Of a stretch of DNA of 64,000 bases, positions 50,208 to 63,395 are shown piece by piece. Within the stretch, counting starts at the first letter, position 1. Every line of letters begins with the position of its first letter. The notes beneath the pieces were generated by a model that was not told where the DNA came from, did not search any database, and saw only the letters and a program-made list of their open reading frames with translations. Both the position numbers and the translations under genes were made by a program. The DNA comes from Torreya grandis (lineage: Eukaryota; Streptophyta; Pinopsida; Cupressales; Taxaceae), in contig JARHVA010002128.1 in NCBI GenBank assembly GCA_037957365.1, positions 1,031,501 to 1,095,500 of the forward strand. The letters run 5' to 3'.

Positions 50208-51716
50208 ATAAAAAAGGGGATAAGGCTAGGAAAAGGGGGACAAAAGGTAGGAAATGACTAAGGAGTTTACAATAGATAAGAAAAAGATTAGGGATAAGGT
50301 TTTCAAGAGACAAGTGTGAACATAACATGGTTGATGATAACCTTTCCCATCTCATTACCAATTCTCTTTTTCCTAAGTTGTAATATTGGGTCCACACTCT
50401 CTCTCTCTCTCCATGTACTTTAGAGGAGGCCATTAATAAAGCCAAGCATAAAGATTTAATTATGCATCAATTCAAGCCACTCCAACCTTTTGCAAGTACT
50501 TGTATCTTACTTTATAATAAGAATCATCATGCTACCAATGATGGTATCATGAAATCTTATGATACCATTCACACTATTCAAGATATTTTTCCTAACCAAT
50601 CTTCAAAACCATCTCCCTCTTCTCAATAATTCACCAATCCTCATTTATCTTTACCTAATAACATCAATGTTCACAATCCCTTATCCTTGGCTGAATTACT
50701 CAAACATCTACCTAAGATTCTTCCACAATAACTTGTTCTCACTCATCCTATGAAATCATTGTATGATCCCAACAAGTTTTTTTGGTTTCATGAGAGTTGG
50801 GGCCATTCTCATGAGGCCTATAGGCAGATTCATAATTTGGCTATGGATTTTCTTATTGGTCCTAATTTTTATCATGATTATATCATTAAGAAATTCTAAC
50901 AAGCCTATGACATTCTTTTCAAATCCATTGAAACAAATACTAAATCTCAATATTTGAATCAAGCTAATGCTTATTTAGCCATATATAAATATCCTCTTCA
51001 AAATCACCAAGATAAACAAGTTTATCCCACCCCTTCCATTAATAATGTAGAAAGTATCATTGACCTAACTCCTAAATAATATGTGGTTAACATGACTAAT
51101 ATGAAAAGGGTGGTTCCTTTCATTAATCTTGAACCCATCCACACCCCTCCATTATCTCACACCTTCCATGTTACCCAAGATTATTCTCTAACTCGCCTAA
51201 ATGAGTTGGGGTAAGATGACCTTATAAATTTTGATCAACCAATTCCAACTCCTCCCTTGGATATCACTTCCCATTCTATTTCTACCATCCCTCCATCTTC
51301 TTTACCTAACACTGATAATCTTCAAGCCTCTATCAACACTTCTTCTAATGATTTTCAAAAAAAAATTACACCAAATGCTTCATATTTTCAACATAATTTA
51401 CAACCTTATTCTAAAACTTCTCCCTCTTATTTACATAAATTCCAATGTACTTCGACTCTTCCTGAGGACCTCCATCAACACTATGCACCTATTTCTAACA
51501 ATCTTCTTATGGGTTATGATGAGTGGGATGATATCATGGAACTCACTAATCTCCCATCCCAAATTCCATTTATTGATCTTATGAGGACCTCTCTATATCA
51601 TCAAAACCATTTCATGCAACATTTATTTAAAATGAGCATCCCTTATCCTTCCCTAATAGGATGTAAAGCAACTTTATCTAGATCCAAAGATAACATATTG
51701 TAACAATGTGAATATA
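50208..51716 (+). pseudogene. Gypsy gag of E1, 5' part lost or displaced
   Basis: Aligns with E2 gag: HNMVDDNLSHLITNSLFPKLQYWVH (about 50321-50400) and CTLEEAINKAKHKDLIMHQFK (about 50414-50475) match E2's NMNYYNLFKLFV and LNQALDQAKHHDFIMNQFK. The tail WFHESWGHSHEAYRQIHNLAMDFL (50793-50865) equals the Tat gag tail. The stretch to 51716 is readable with Gln-to-stop changes (main frame 51257-51703). The 5' end of the gene is missing from the window because D's LTR lies there; the missing part should be left of D, beyond the window. Confidence 0.78.
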
Positions 51717-51736
51717 TTTCCATCCATGTCAAAATA

Positions 51737-52191
51737 ATGGACACTTATATTTCCCTTAAGTTTCCCATCACTTATATGATTTTTGATGAGATTCTACTTC
51801 ATGCAAATGATACTCATATATTCATTAGTGTCCAAATTTATGATATCCAAGTCAATAATACCTTGATTGATGAGGCACATATGTTTCCTCTCTTGATTTC
51901 ATCAAAACCCTTGGATATTTTCAATGTAATCTCAATTCCACATGTAAAACATGTCAAGGCTATGATCGAAGGCAGATGCCTCCTTTAGGTTGTGTGTGGC
52001 TTCCTATTACCATCCCACTTATCACCATTCATGTGAAGGTGATGATATTTAATTTTCCTCTATCTTACAACATCCTTCTTGGTAGGACATGGACTCATCA
52101 TATGAGATTAGTTACCTCTTTCACGTGTCAATTCATTAAATTCTCTTATAATGGAGCTATATATAGGATTCAAGGTGATACTAATCCTTGA
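51737..52191 (+). pseudogene. Aspartic protease of E1, decayed
   Basis: Two frames joined by a frameshift near 51980: the first (from MDTYISLKFP) includes HIFISVQIYDIQVNNTLIDEAHMFPLL, where LIDEA stands for the V/LDGGA active site. The second includes IHVKVMIFNFPLSYNILLGRTWTHHMR (about 52030-52110), the usual LGRPWIH block, and CQFIKFSYNG. The catalytic Asp is kept, the following Gly is not. Confidence 0.75.
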
Positions 52192-53760
52192 ATTTTTAAC
52201 AATTTCAAGACCATTGTGTTTTTAAGATTCCTACTCTTGAACCTTTCCCCAGTGTTCCATTTCATGAGTCTCATAGATTTAAATTTCTCATCAATTCCAC
52301 ACAATGTTACAATGTTCATCCTAAACTCATTGGTAATATCCATCATAACCTCTTAGATTCTAATGGTAATGATCCTGATGAGATCAATCTAGAGATTAAA
52401 ACTTATGATATATCACCCCATAGCATCTTTCATTTTCCTACTTCTTTTTAGCCTTGTTCTCACAAACTACCTTATGATGACATCCATGATGTCTTAACTA
52501 AGACTCAACATTCCATTCATCACACCTCATTGTATGAAAATGTCATCTCTACTTACATAATTGATCTTCATACACCTGATTATGATGATGGTTATACCTT
52601 AGGTTATCCATTCTTATGTAGTCTTGTTTAGGACCATGATGTTGAGATTATATATTATCATTCCTCTTTGCTTCAATATTTTAGTTATTCTTCCAATATT
52701 CCATCATATATAATTCTTAATTTTATCATTTTTATTCTTTATCATAGGGTAGATATGGTGTAGTCACCTCTAGTTTATAGATAACCTCATAGGATTATGT
52801 TTATGGATCATGTTATGATTGGTCCCTATCACTTTCCTAAGTACAATGACCCCTATATCCTGCTTATCCTTGAGATGCATGTAACTCTCCTTCAACATTC
52901 TATAGATACCACCCCTCCCTCAATAGAGTCTACTTCAAAAACCATTCTTTCTCCCACTTTATCTAAGTCTATCCCTACTTCTGATCCCATTGCTCCTTCC
53001 ATTGAGCCTAGTCTATTCCCTTGCCCACCACTACCTTCTCTTGGTGATGGTTTCTTATATTTACCAAAGATGGCTCTATTTCCCACCAAATGGGTCAACA
53101 AGCCTTCACAAACTCCTTTCATTTCTATTACACTACCTCTTATGAGTACTTATACTAATCCTACTCACCAATGTATCTTTTGCTTTCATGACATAAATAA
53201 TCATTCATCTATGCATTATCATAAGCTATAACAATACATTGACACTTGACATCTTTCTACTCCTTAGTCCTCAAACAAGGCCATACCTCCCCTAAAGATA
53301 ATTCTTGAGTATATTGCTAAGTATTGAGAGGTGTATTGTCTTTGGCATCAATGTAGCACACATCACACTAATCACTACCACATCATTCATTATCACTTTT
53401 AAGATCATATTTTAACTATTCCCATACCTTCTACCATTCCTCCCATAGTTCATTCCCATTATATGGCTCCCCTTCTTCTCCTATGGTTCCATCTCCTCTT
53501 GTGGTCCCTTCTTCACCTCCTATTACTCCACCCATGAATCCTTAACCCATGGACTTTCCCTCACCTATGGATCATTCTACACCTATGAGTCCCTCACCTA
53601 TGGATCCTTATCCACTAGTGATTCCTTAATCTCTCATAGATTCCAATCCCATGTATTTTTATGATCATCCCTTGCATGATAACCCTCCTCAACATGATCC
53701 ATCAAACATTCTTACCTTTTCTATTAAGGAGATTAGATGTGAAGTATTTTCCCAATTTTA
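52192..53760 (+). pseudogene. Linker of E1 between protease and RT
   Basis: Pro/Ser/His-rich decayed coding-like sequence (for example the open frame 52797-53231 and repeated CACCTATGGATCC words at 53560-53620). It corresponds in place to E2 62200-63390. No RT follows: similarity to coding ends at about 53760, so E1 is a gag-protease derivative or has lost pol. Confidence 0.55.
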
Positions 53761-56700
53761 ACTAAATATAGATCAGACATTATTTGTAATTCACATCTAG
53801 CTGCATATAAACTTATAAGAAGTTTTTGATAATGTGTGTGGGAAAATATATCATTAATTATGATCACAGGCATGGGGTTTTTACATTTTCATTTGGATTG
53901 GATTTGTGCTCCAATCTTATCTTTATCTATTTTTGTTATATCATTTGACATTATGTCAAATTCTTATTTATCTTACATGGTGACTTTAATTTCACACTTT
54001 ATATTGCTTATACTATCATTTATGTTCACCTATATATGTCTTCATTATCATTGATTTCTTTTCTTGTTAAGTTTCTTTATTAAAAAACCCCTTGTTCTTT
54101 TTTTTCATGATTGTTTGCTTTCATATCTTTATATACATGGATAATTGTCATTGTGACTTGGTTATATAAACCTTGTTCCCTTTAGTCATTTATTCTTTAC
54201 CATGTGATTATTTAGCAAATAATTAATCTCATTATAATCTCCTTTCACTAGTCCACTTTGGATCTCCTATATTTCCCTTTATTCCCTTTTCATAAACTAA
54301 GTAGGAGGAATCTTAAAAACAACATTAAAAACATTCAAAAGGCAATTTAGTAAAAGGCAATGATACAAAGGGCAAAAATATTTTAATTTATTAAAAGTCA
54401 AATCACACTAAAAGACATGATTCAAAACACATCTCCTTGTTCTATTTAAAGCTCAAACTCCATAATTGGCCTCATGATAGAGCCAAGGTCCATTGGGGTA
54501 TGGTAGGCTAGCATATTATAAAAGGAGAATCAAAAAAAGAATTTGTGCTACGTAATTTATCACACAAGTACCCAATCTTCATAGTAGACTGATATCTCTA
54601 TAAAGGGTCCAAAGGAATGGGGAACACATCATGGAAAGGTAGGTCCATTTTACTTTTCTTATACCAATATACCTTCATGAGTTGATCTTAGTAGCATGCT
54701 TATTTACCTATATAGATTTATGTCCATAGCAAATAGGTTTCCTTTGTACATTTATGGCCATTAGTTACTTAGTGTCTTATCATGTCCTTAATATGCCTCT
54801 TGTCTCCTAAAGTCTTCTCATAAGATGCCTAAGTTATGATTTTTACATTGCCTTTTTCATTCCTTACATTCCTCATTTTTCCTCTTGTGAAATATTATTT
54901 TGTTCACTGATCACTCCCCTAGTGATTCCATTTGTGAGTTACATTTTAAGACCATGGATAGGACCCAACCTTCCTCACAAATTGCCAAAATTTTACATTC
55001 CTATTACCAACATCCCTTTTTACCAAAATTTCCCATTTATTTCACCTCATTGGTGTTCCCTTTGTGAGTTGCAGTGTAAAACCATGGATAGGATCTGGCC
55101 ATCCTCATAAAATTTTCTAATAATCCAATTCACAACCAAAATTACATGTGTCAAATAGGAAATAAGATGTGAGTTATTATGAAGTTACACATCATTAACA
55201 TGATTCCCATATTGATTTATTATGTTTTATACTTAATTAATTACTATTTCACTTTTATCTTCTTATTTTTTGATCGCATGTAACAATCCAACCATTTTTC
55301 TTAAAGTTTTTCATACTTCCCAGCTTAAATTAGTGTGATAAATTTAAGTTCAATTTTGCCAATTTTTTTCTTTTATACTTCTCAATGTGATCTAGTATGA
55401 TTGAATAACTTAATTGATTTATTTTTATTCCATTTTTTTATTTAATATATTTTCTACTTTATTACATTACTTTCATACTTCCCAACATGATTTAGTCTAA
55501 TATTATTTGTTTTAATTTGGTGTTTATTTTTCTCTTTGTTTAAAAACAAACTATTTTTACCATCTTGTTTACCACCCTTTGGTTCTTTATACTTAGTCAT
55601 TTTATTTTTCTTACACATTTCTCAACATGAAATAGTGTATGGTATATTTTTTATGGATTATATTTTACCAAGTCTTTTTTCCTATTTATTTTTAATCATG
55701 CATGTGTTTTACATAAAGATATAAAATAAAACACAACTCATACATTTTCTATATAATATACAATAATAGATAAATACATGTGCTAGAAAGAAATATATAT
55801 AAGAATCCACAACCACAACCATAATACAAACACATAAATATGAACATATAACTACCAAAATGAGAAATCTATATATAACATGTGTTTCAATACAAAGTAC
55901 AAAAATATACATCATCCTAGCTCTAAGGTTGGGTTTATCTTGTCTATCTCATGGTCTAACCATGTTGTCTATGATCATATTCCTATCACCTCTACCCCTA
56001 TAGATTATCCACTTGGGCCTATACCTATACTATCTTGTCATGTACTTATGTCATCTAGGTCATGGTAGCCATATGTGTAGCTCTCTCCTGAGTTATGGCC
56101 TACCATGCATGTGTATCTCCTGATCCCACACCTACTAGTGGCTACGGATCCTCCCTACATGCCTATACTGACCTCACTACCTCTCCTACAAGTTTGAACC
56201 AACTCCTTCGGGTAGAATCTATTGAAGGATCCTCAAGTGTCATCAAGTCATAAGGTTATGCCTCATTGAAGATCTCATGAAATTATCCCCTCACTCAAGA
56301 TCCCCATTTAGTCTTCACCTTCATAGCATCTATAAAAATCAAACTACATAGATATTACATTACTAACATATCTCAAAATATATCTATATCTAGTCTATCT
56401 AAAATAAGATTAATCAAAACTTAAACCATAAATTATTACATATTTATGTGTCACCTACTACCATCTCTCCATCCACATGACCACTGAGCATGGTCTCCCC
56501 ATTAGTGGGTCCTCCTAGTACCTCCTCTATAGATCACCACCCAAATATAAATCCTAGATTCACCACTCATACCCATCTCAAGTACACTTGAGTGGTCCCT
56601 CTATTACCCAACTATGTCTTAGCCCACCTAATGGGTCATATAGGATAACCAATGTTTCTCCTCTCTCCTACTACCAATGCCTCCATTGATGGTGCATCTA

Positions 56701-56989
56701 AGGTGGTTATTGATCCTCCTACTTTTGTGCTAGTGGTGGTACCTCTGGCAGTCCTCTATCCATCTCCTCTCTATCCATTACCTATCATGCTTGATCGTTT
56801 CATGATCTCTCATGACATGGCCTGATCACTAGCCTAAAAACTAGTGGCCCTAATCCTCCTCTCACCCTTATCTCTCTCACATGCCTAGCCCAAAATGTGG
56901 TCACCACTATCATCACTATTGAGTAAGGGATTCCTATGTGTATACACATAATATTTTTAAATTTTTTTGATTATTAATGATTTACATCT
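53761..56989. other. Non-coding AT-rich stretch between E1 and E2
   Basis: No gene is recognised. Two phrases repeat: ACCATGGATAGGA(C/T)C...CCTCA(C/T)A at about 54950 and 55080 (a 130-bp tandem duplication). The region 55900-56940 has the Pro/Ser-biased look of a Tat 3' spacer, and CATCTATAAAAATCAAACTACATA near 56330 resembles 38042-38070 in the Tat element. It may be the 3' spacer of E1. No purine tract is clear. Confidence 0.4.
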
Positions 56990-58120
56990 TGTAATAACCC
57001 ATTGAGACTCAACATTTATTAGTGCATGCCCTAACGAGTGCAATGAGAAAGGGTTAGGCAAACCTTTGGTGCTTTACAATATTTTTGTCCCTTATTTCCA
57101 CATTTTTATTAATCCAACTAAATCCTAAAACCATTCCCTAAGATATTTTTCCTCCCTTGAGTATTCCCCTAGTATTTTACTCTTTCCATTCCTCCTTTTC
57201 TTACCTTAAACTCTTTTTTAACTATCAGTTGTATTGAATCAACTAGGTCAACCTAGTATAGTTTAGGGGTATTCTTTACTTTCTTGGTTTAATAACCTTT
57301 TGACCGACCTATCACAAACCTAGTAAATTGTCCCTAAAAACATATTGGGTCAAACAGGTTGACCCTATATAGCTAATGTTCCTAAAAGGATTTATGGTAA
57401 GATCTACCTACATATATAATATCATTTTGGTCATTATTCATATGTGCAATCAAGAGTTATTATTCACTCATGTTTCTTCATAATCTGCTCTTCTACCATT
57501 CTACTTGAGGAGACTTAGCTTAGGTTTCTTATTTTGGAGAATCTAATCTTGTGGATAAGTCTTGGATGTTTTGGCCTTTCTAAATAACCCTTACAAACCA
57601 CAAAAACCTCTTACAAACCCCATTTAGCTAAGGGAGATATTGAGTCTTGATGGGTTCACATTCAAGTAAGTATATTCTAAATTTTTTCTCCTCTTTTTTA
57701 ATAGATAGAAGTAGCATATGTGTTGGATTGAATAATACTATCTTTCATATTTCATGTATTAAGGTGTAACTCATATTTATTTTAATTGAATTTTCCTATA
57801 CATATTTGTTTTATTACTTCTAACCCCCACTTTGTGCCACAAGCTTTGGTGTGCACTAGATTAGATTTTACTTCCTTGTTATTAGTATAAGTGAACATTT
57901 TAAACCTTAGGACTCCATTAGGGTTATTGTATGATTATATTAGACTGTAGGCTTTGGAACCCTTCCTACCATGATGTGTTGTGACAAGTGATACAACTGA
58001 TCCCCTAATTGGGTCTAGTGTATCCCCATATTGGTCAAGCTCTCGCTTAACAAGTGTATGTATGATCTATCTTATCTGATCTAGGATTAATTCATACACA
58101 TGATGAATTTATGATTACAT
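56990..58120 (+). repeat. LTR-like block of E2
   Basis: Possible start TGTAATAACCC; inverted homology to 49290-50207. No clear primer site after it, so the inner border is approximate. The GGTCAACC/GGTTGACC motif recurs at 57237-57262 and 57345-57372. Confidence 0.55.
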
Positions 58121-59903
58121 ACATTCTAGTAAACTTGACATGAACTAACCCTTATAGGTTTTTTTCACTTTTACCTTCATTTATTTTGATTCTTTGATCA
58201 TCATTTTGATCATATATTTTGACATTTTGGATCTATTCTTTCAACCCAACTATTTTTATCTATGTGTAAGTTTCCAAGAATAGGAAATTGAATTAACCCA
58301 ATCCTCCTAGTATATGTTTCCAACCTTTTAGACATTCAGTTCAACTTAATAGGTTAACCTAGTCAACCCATTATAGTTTCAATACTTTTCAACAAGTTCC
58401 TTTAGAGCTTGATCAATATTATCGACCCAGTTTATAGGTTTCTCAAGCATACTTATAGGTTTTAGACTAGAAATATTTTTCATTACATCTTTGATCTACC
58501 AAGTTTCTTTTCTACCTCTCTATTTCTCTCTTTTTTGTCTTTCATTTCATAGTTTGTAGTCTTCAAAACTTCCCTTACACAATTAACTAGATTGACACTA
58601 CCGACTTAGTTGTGTTTTGTGTGCTATCTAAAAAAACTAGATCGACATTACCAACCTATTTTATTTTCAAACCTTTCTTTCATAGTACAGGTTTGACCTT
58701 ATTGACCCTATTCTATATTTTTTGCATATAGTATAAAAACTATACCTTGTTTCAAAATTGGAATTAACCTCATATCTATTATTAATTATCTCACACATTT
58801 ATTTTCTTATTTTTTGCATGCTTAAAATAGTTCACATAGTCTAATTAGGGGATTTTTAATTAATCACTTACTTTCACTATTAATATCTTATGCACACATA
58901 GCCAAATCACAAAACATAAATAAGCACTTTAACATTTTTTCTACCCTAGGCCAACCTACTTGGATTTCATCACCAAGGGGGAAGCTAACTTGATGTTTTG
59001 GTCAAGTATAAAGTGTGTTTAATGGTATATTTTGGCCAAGCACCTGACACTCTTATCACTACTATGTGTGAAGTGAAGAGGTAGGCCCCAATACCAAGAT
59101 TCTACTATTACCACTATAGTCCCTTTTATCCCAAACTACCTAAAATAATCCTTATATTTATATCTAGTGCCTTACTTATATCCAAATTCCAATCACATTT
59201 AAAAATCATTCTTAATAACTTAATTAACAATCAGGTTGACCAACTAGTTAGCTTTACTTTTCAAGTTGTTTGCTTTCTCTTTGTTTAATTGTGTGTTCAA
59301 AAACTTGCATTATCCAGTGTTGGTGAAAGGTTTTATTTTGTGTGCCTCAATTGAATTGGTTAGCATTAATCCAATTGAATTTTTGTTTCCCTTCAACTCT
59401 TACTTTCCTAGATTAGTTGTAAAAATTATCTTATTTCAATCCATAACTTGTTATCATCTTGCTCTTTCCCCTGTCTATTGTACTGGATCAACCTAGTCAA
59501 CCATGTATCTTTTCCATCCCTTCTTCACTATACTAGACCAACCTAGTCAAGCCTATACAGTCTATAGATATTTTTCCATCTTTTTCCTACCTCTGTTCAC
59601 TGTACTAGATTGACCCAGTCAACCCTGTATAGTTTGTAGGCCCTATTTTCTATATTGGATCAACCCAATCAACCCTGTACTATTTCTTACTTTCCTTATT
59701 TGTCAGTTTAATTCCTTATCCTTCAAATTTTACATTATATTTAACTATCTTCAGTCAAAATGAAATTTCCTATCAAAATTTTCTTAGATATCTTGAATCC
59801 ATTTAGGTATTATATGGGATGTTCATTTATTCCTCTCTTTTCCTCCCAAGAGCACCATCACTCTTGGGGCACCTCTTCTCTTCCTTAATTTAGGAATTTT
59901 AAT
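58121..59903 (+). other. Leader of E2 with conserved block and motif array
   Basis: Non-coding. Contains ACTTGGATTTCATCACCAAGG (58959-58978), GGTATATTTTGGCCAAG (59024-59040) and GTGTGAAGTGAAGAGG (59065), in the same order as in the 18-kb element's leader. Further down, four copies of a GATCAACCTAGTCAACC unit are spaced 50-70 bp apart. Confidence 0.6.
59480..59685. repeat. Array of four GATCAACC(T/C)AGTCAACC(C)TGTA units
   Basis: Units at 59480-59509, 59529-59560, 59600-59633 and 59651-59685, each starting TACT(A/G)GA or near it. Related single copies lie in the LTR and in D's LTR (50059-50090). Confidence 0.8.
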
Positions 59904-61220
59904 ATGGTACAAATAACACCTCATGATGAAGTTGATGGATCTGATCCTTTCTATACTTACCAAGAAACATCTCAAAATCTTCAAACTAATGTGGGAGTGA
60001 TTGATACAAGATTACATAGCAATCCCACTAATCCTTCTTCTAGCAATCCTCTCCCGAATACCAATATGGGGAGTGCTCCTAATAACACCAACCCATCACC
60101 TAATGCAACTCAATTTTTAGCCCAATTTGTTTAATAAATGAACATTATGAAAACTTTTAAAACCAACAAAATGATGCAACTTTAATAAGACTTAATCAAT
60201 GTAGCTAATCAAATTCCAACTATTCATCCTCAAGATAATCCTAATTTCTTTCCTTCACCTCTTAGGGATGCCTCAGGTAATGTTATTCCTCAACCCATAA
60301 TGAATAATAAGATACTTAAAACCATTAAAATGAGACTTTAACTCCCTTCATTATTTCCATTGATATTGGTAACATATCTCCAAATATCAAATATGATGGG
60401 ACTAAGTACCCTACCTCTTTTCTTAAAGCCTTTGGCAACCTTTATGAAGAGTGAATCCAAACTAATATCTTCACCACTACTAAACTCTTAGTAAAAACTA
60501 TCACTGGTGATGTATTAGAATGGTATAATCAACTTCCCCGACATTCTATTTGGCAAATTGAAGATTTGGTCAATCATTTGGTTAAAGAGTTTCAACATAA
60601 TGATCTTCCCAAAAATTATCTTAGCCATTTCATCAATGGTAAGAAATATCCAATAGAATTAGATAATGAATTTATTAAAAGATGGAAATATTTAGCTTAT
60701 AAATCTAACTATAACATGAATTATTATAACTTATTCAAACTCTTTGTCATTACTTTAACTCTTACTCTTCAATATATGGTTTGAACCTTTGCTCCTCAAC
60801 CACTTAATCAAGCTCTTGATCAAGCTAAGCATCATGATTTTATTATGAATCAATTCAAACCTAATCTTAAACTTATTAAATCATCTTTACACACATCTAA
60901 TGATATCACTAGTAATACTATGCAAACCAAACAAGGAGTTACCAAGACTGATATTCCTTCACCTTCTCATACACCTATTTTCATTCAATAAATGAAACAA
61001 TTTTTAATGCCCTCAAAACCTTTCATCTATCCCAATGCTCCTCCTACGTGGTATGAACCTAATTTATTTTTATGGTTCCATGCTAACATTAGGCATTCTC
61101 ATGAATCTTGTAGAGGGATCAATAAATTTATTGTCTCTTATATGCTTGGTAATTCATTCAATTGTGAAGCTATGATCAAACTTTGTCATCAAAAATACAA
61201 TGTTTCTTCCCAAAAGTGAT
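59904..61220 (+). pseudogene. Tat-type gag of E2, nearly full length
   Basis: Starts at ATG 59904 (MVQITPHDEVDGSDPF). One frameshift near 60340 leads into the capsid core: NIKYDGTKYPTSFLKAFGNLYEE (about 60385-60450), VLEWYNQLPRHSIWQIEDLVNHLVKEF (60510-60590), KYPIELDNEFIKRWKYLAYK, then QALDQAKHHDFIMNQFK (60808-60860). The tail WFHANIRHSHESCRGINKFI (61075-61135) keeps the H...H...C spacing of Tat gag tails. Other breaks are stops at Gln or Trp. It would build the particle. Confidence 0.85.
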
Positions 61221-61777
61221 AAACTTTCAAAGCTTCCACCTCAAATAAATAAAATTATTCTTCTAATAATTAAACAAATGTCAAATATGTTTTTACCATT
61301 GATGTTGATTATGACCAATATTATAACAACTCTCAATATGTAAACACTACCAAGGTCAATTATCATTGTAAATCAGCTCACAAAGATCCCATTACCAATC
61401 CTAAAAATCCACCTTTAGAAGAAAAACTTGAATATACTAGCACCACAAATATTGATTCAGAAGCACCTAAGGAACAAATTCCTCCTTTTGATCCTCCAAC
61501 CACATCCATACCTTCTAAAAATCATACTGGTTCTTCTAAATCTCATTAGAATTTTCTTGAAGAACTCAACTTTATGCCTTGTAAGATTACTCTTCTGGAG
61601 TTGGTTCGTACTTCATCTTATCATCATAAATTACTTATGTATAAACTTAAATAAATTGAATATTTATCCTCCATTAATGAATAAGCACCCTATATTAACT
61701 CTCAACCTACTAATGTCAACACCCTTGAAACCTCATATCCTTCTTCCAAGCCTTCTATTGATTTTCTTAAAGAGGAC
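61221..61777 (+). pseudogene. Linker of E2 between gag and protease
   Basis: Asn/Ser/Pro-rich decayed frame, readable as TIDVDYDQYYNNSQYVNTT (about 61300-61355) and on to KPSIDFLKED. No domain recognised. Confidence 0.55.
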
Positions 61778-62190
61778 ATGATCAATTATGAGATTAATTT
61801 TCATGCTGATGATCCACCACTCTTTATTAAAATATCCATTAATAACACTCTTATTCAAAAATTCTTAGTTGATAAGGAATTTATTATTAATGTGACATCT
61901 TTGTGGCTTATACAACAACTTGGTTATAACAAGGATCATCTCAAGAAAACTCATCTTACTTGTCATGGTTTTGACAAGACTAATCAAAAACCACTTGGTT
62001 GTATCTAGATTCCATTAACCATAGGACCTAAGACTGTTCAAACCAAGCTTATGATCCTTGATCTACCTTTATCTCACAATATCCTTTTTGGTCATCCATG
62101 GACCCATCGAATGAGGGCCATTCCTTATTCTAGTATTCAATGTATTAAATTATTACATAATGGGAAATAGTATAAGCATGAAGTCAATCC
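61778..62190 (+). pseudogene. Aspartic protease of E2
   Basis: MINYEINFHADDPPLFIKISINNTLIQKFLVDKEFIINV begins the domain: VDKEF stands at the VDGGA active site, so the Asp is kept and the next Gly-Gly is lost. HLTCHGFDKTNQKPLGCI, then a stop at Gln (62006-62008), and LMILDLPLSHNILFGHPWTHRMRAIP (about 62050-62125), the LGRPWIH block, follow. A second Gln-to-stop is at 62168-62170. Only those breaks interrupt the frame. Confidence 0.82.
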
Positions 62191-63395
62191 CAATCCATGG
62201 AGTCTTCAACTTCCTAATCCTAAACCTTAATATCATATTCCCATGAATCATAAAATTAACAATGCTCCTTTACTTGAGTTCATCAATATGAGTCATAATT
62301 CACAATTACTCTTGTAGATTCTAATGATGATGAGTCAAACGATTTGAAACATACTTGAAATACTACCAAGTTACCTCCATACATTTCATAATGGCCTCCT
62401 CTTTCTCTATTACCAAGAGACTATATTGTTCCTCTTATTGATGAGATTATTGAATTTACCCCTTTTTGTAATACTTAGGAACCTTCTTTACCATAATATG
62501 TCTTCACTTGCAATGATTTTGGAGTGGCTAAATTGTTCTATTATCCTCTCATAATTTATCCTCATACATTCAACAATATTGTGATTTCACATTTCAAAAC
62601 TCCCCCCGATTCTCAATCTTGTAGGATTTCTCCATTATATGATGATAACTATATCGTGGCCCAAGATAAATATAGAGATTTGGATGTTTAGCACTAATAA
62701 ATTTTTTTCCCAAATCCATGATTTTAATCATGATGTGCATACCATTTCTATGGATCATACCTTATATCTTGAGGTTCATGTGCCTCCTATCAATCCTCCT
62801 CTTATTATACTCCTTAGGTGGTAGAATAAATTATGCCTTCCAAACCTCTAAAAGTTCCTACACCTTTAGATTTTATCATTGCATCCAATCATTCTCCCAT
62901 CATTAAATCCACTAATATACCCATCTATTTTATTCCATCTACTTCTTTTTCTCCTAAAATTAAGCTTGATGCCAAGGTAACTAGTGTCCATTAGATTTAT
63001 TCTAAATATGATAACCATGGCAATCAAATTTTATATCTTGAAGTATATGTTGAATATTATGGTCCTCTTCCTACCTTGCCTAGTGGAAAAGCTATTCTAA
63101 AGTTACTCCATGATCGAGAACCTCAACTTCCTTAGCAACATCATAAACTCAAAAATTATAAGACTAAAACTCCTTGCTTCAAAAACTTCATTACTAGCAT
63201 TGACCCTAAAATAAATCCAATTTCATCCTTACCTAATTCACCATACCACTTTCAAGATGGTAATTCCATTATTATTAAATAAACCAATCACATAAAATAT
63301 GGTACCCCATCTTGTCCTCAGCCAATTATAGTTTATTGATAGATTTAACCTATGAAATGTGATAATTTTAGCTTATTCTTTGAGAAATATTATGA
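62191..63395 (+). pseudogene. Linker of E2 between protease and RT
   Basis: Degenerate Pro/Ser-rich coding-like region with Gln-to-stop changes at 62992-62994 and 63133-63135. No domain recognised. Confidence 0.5.
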
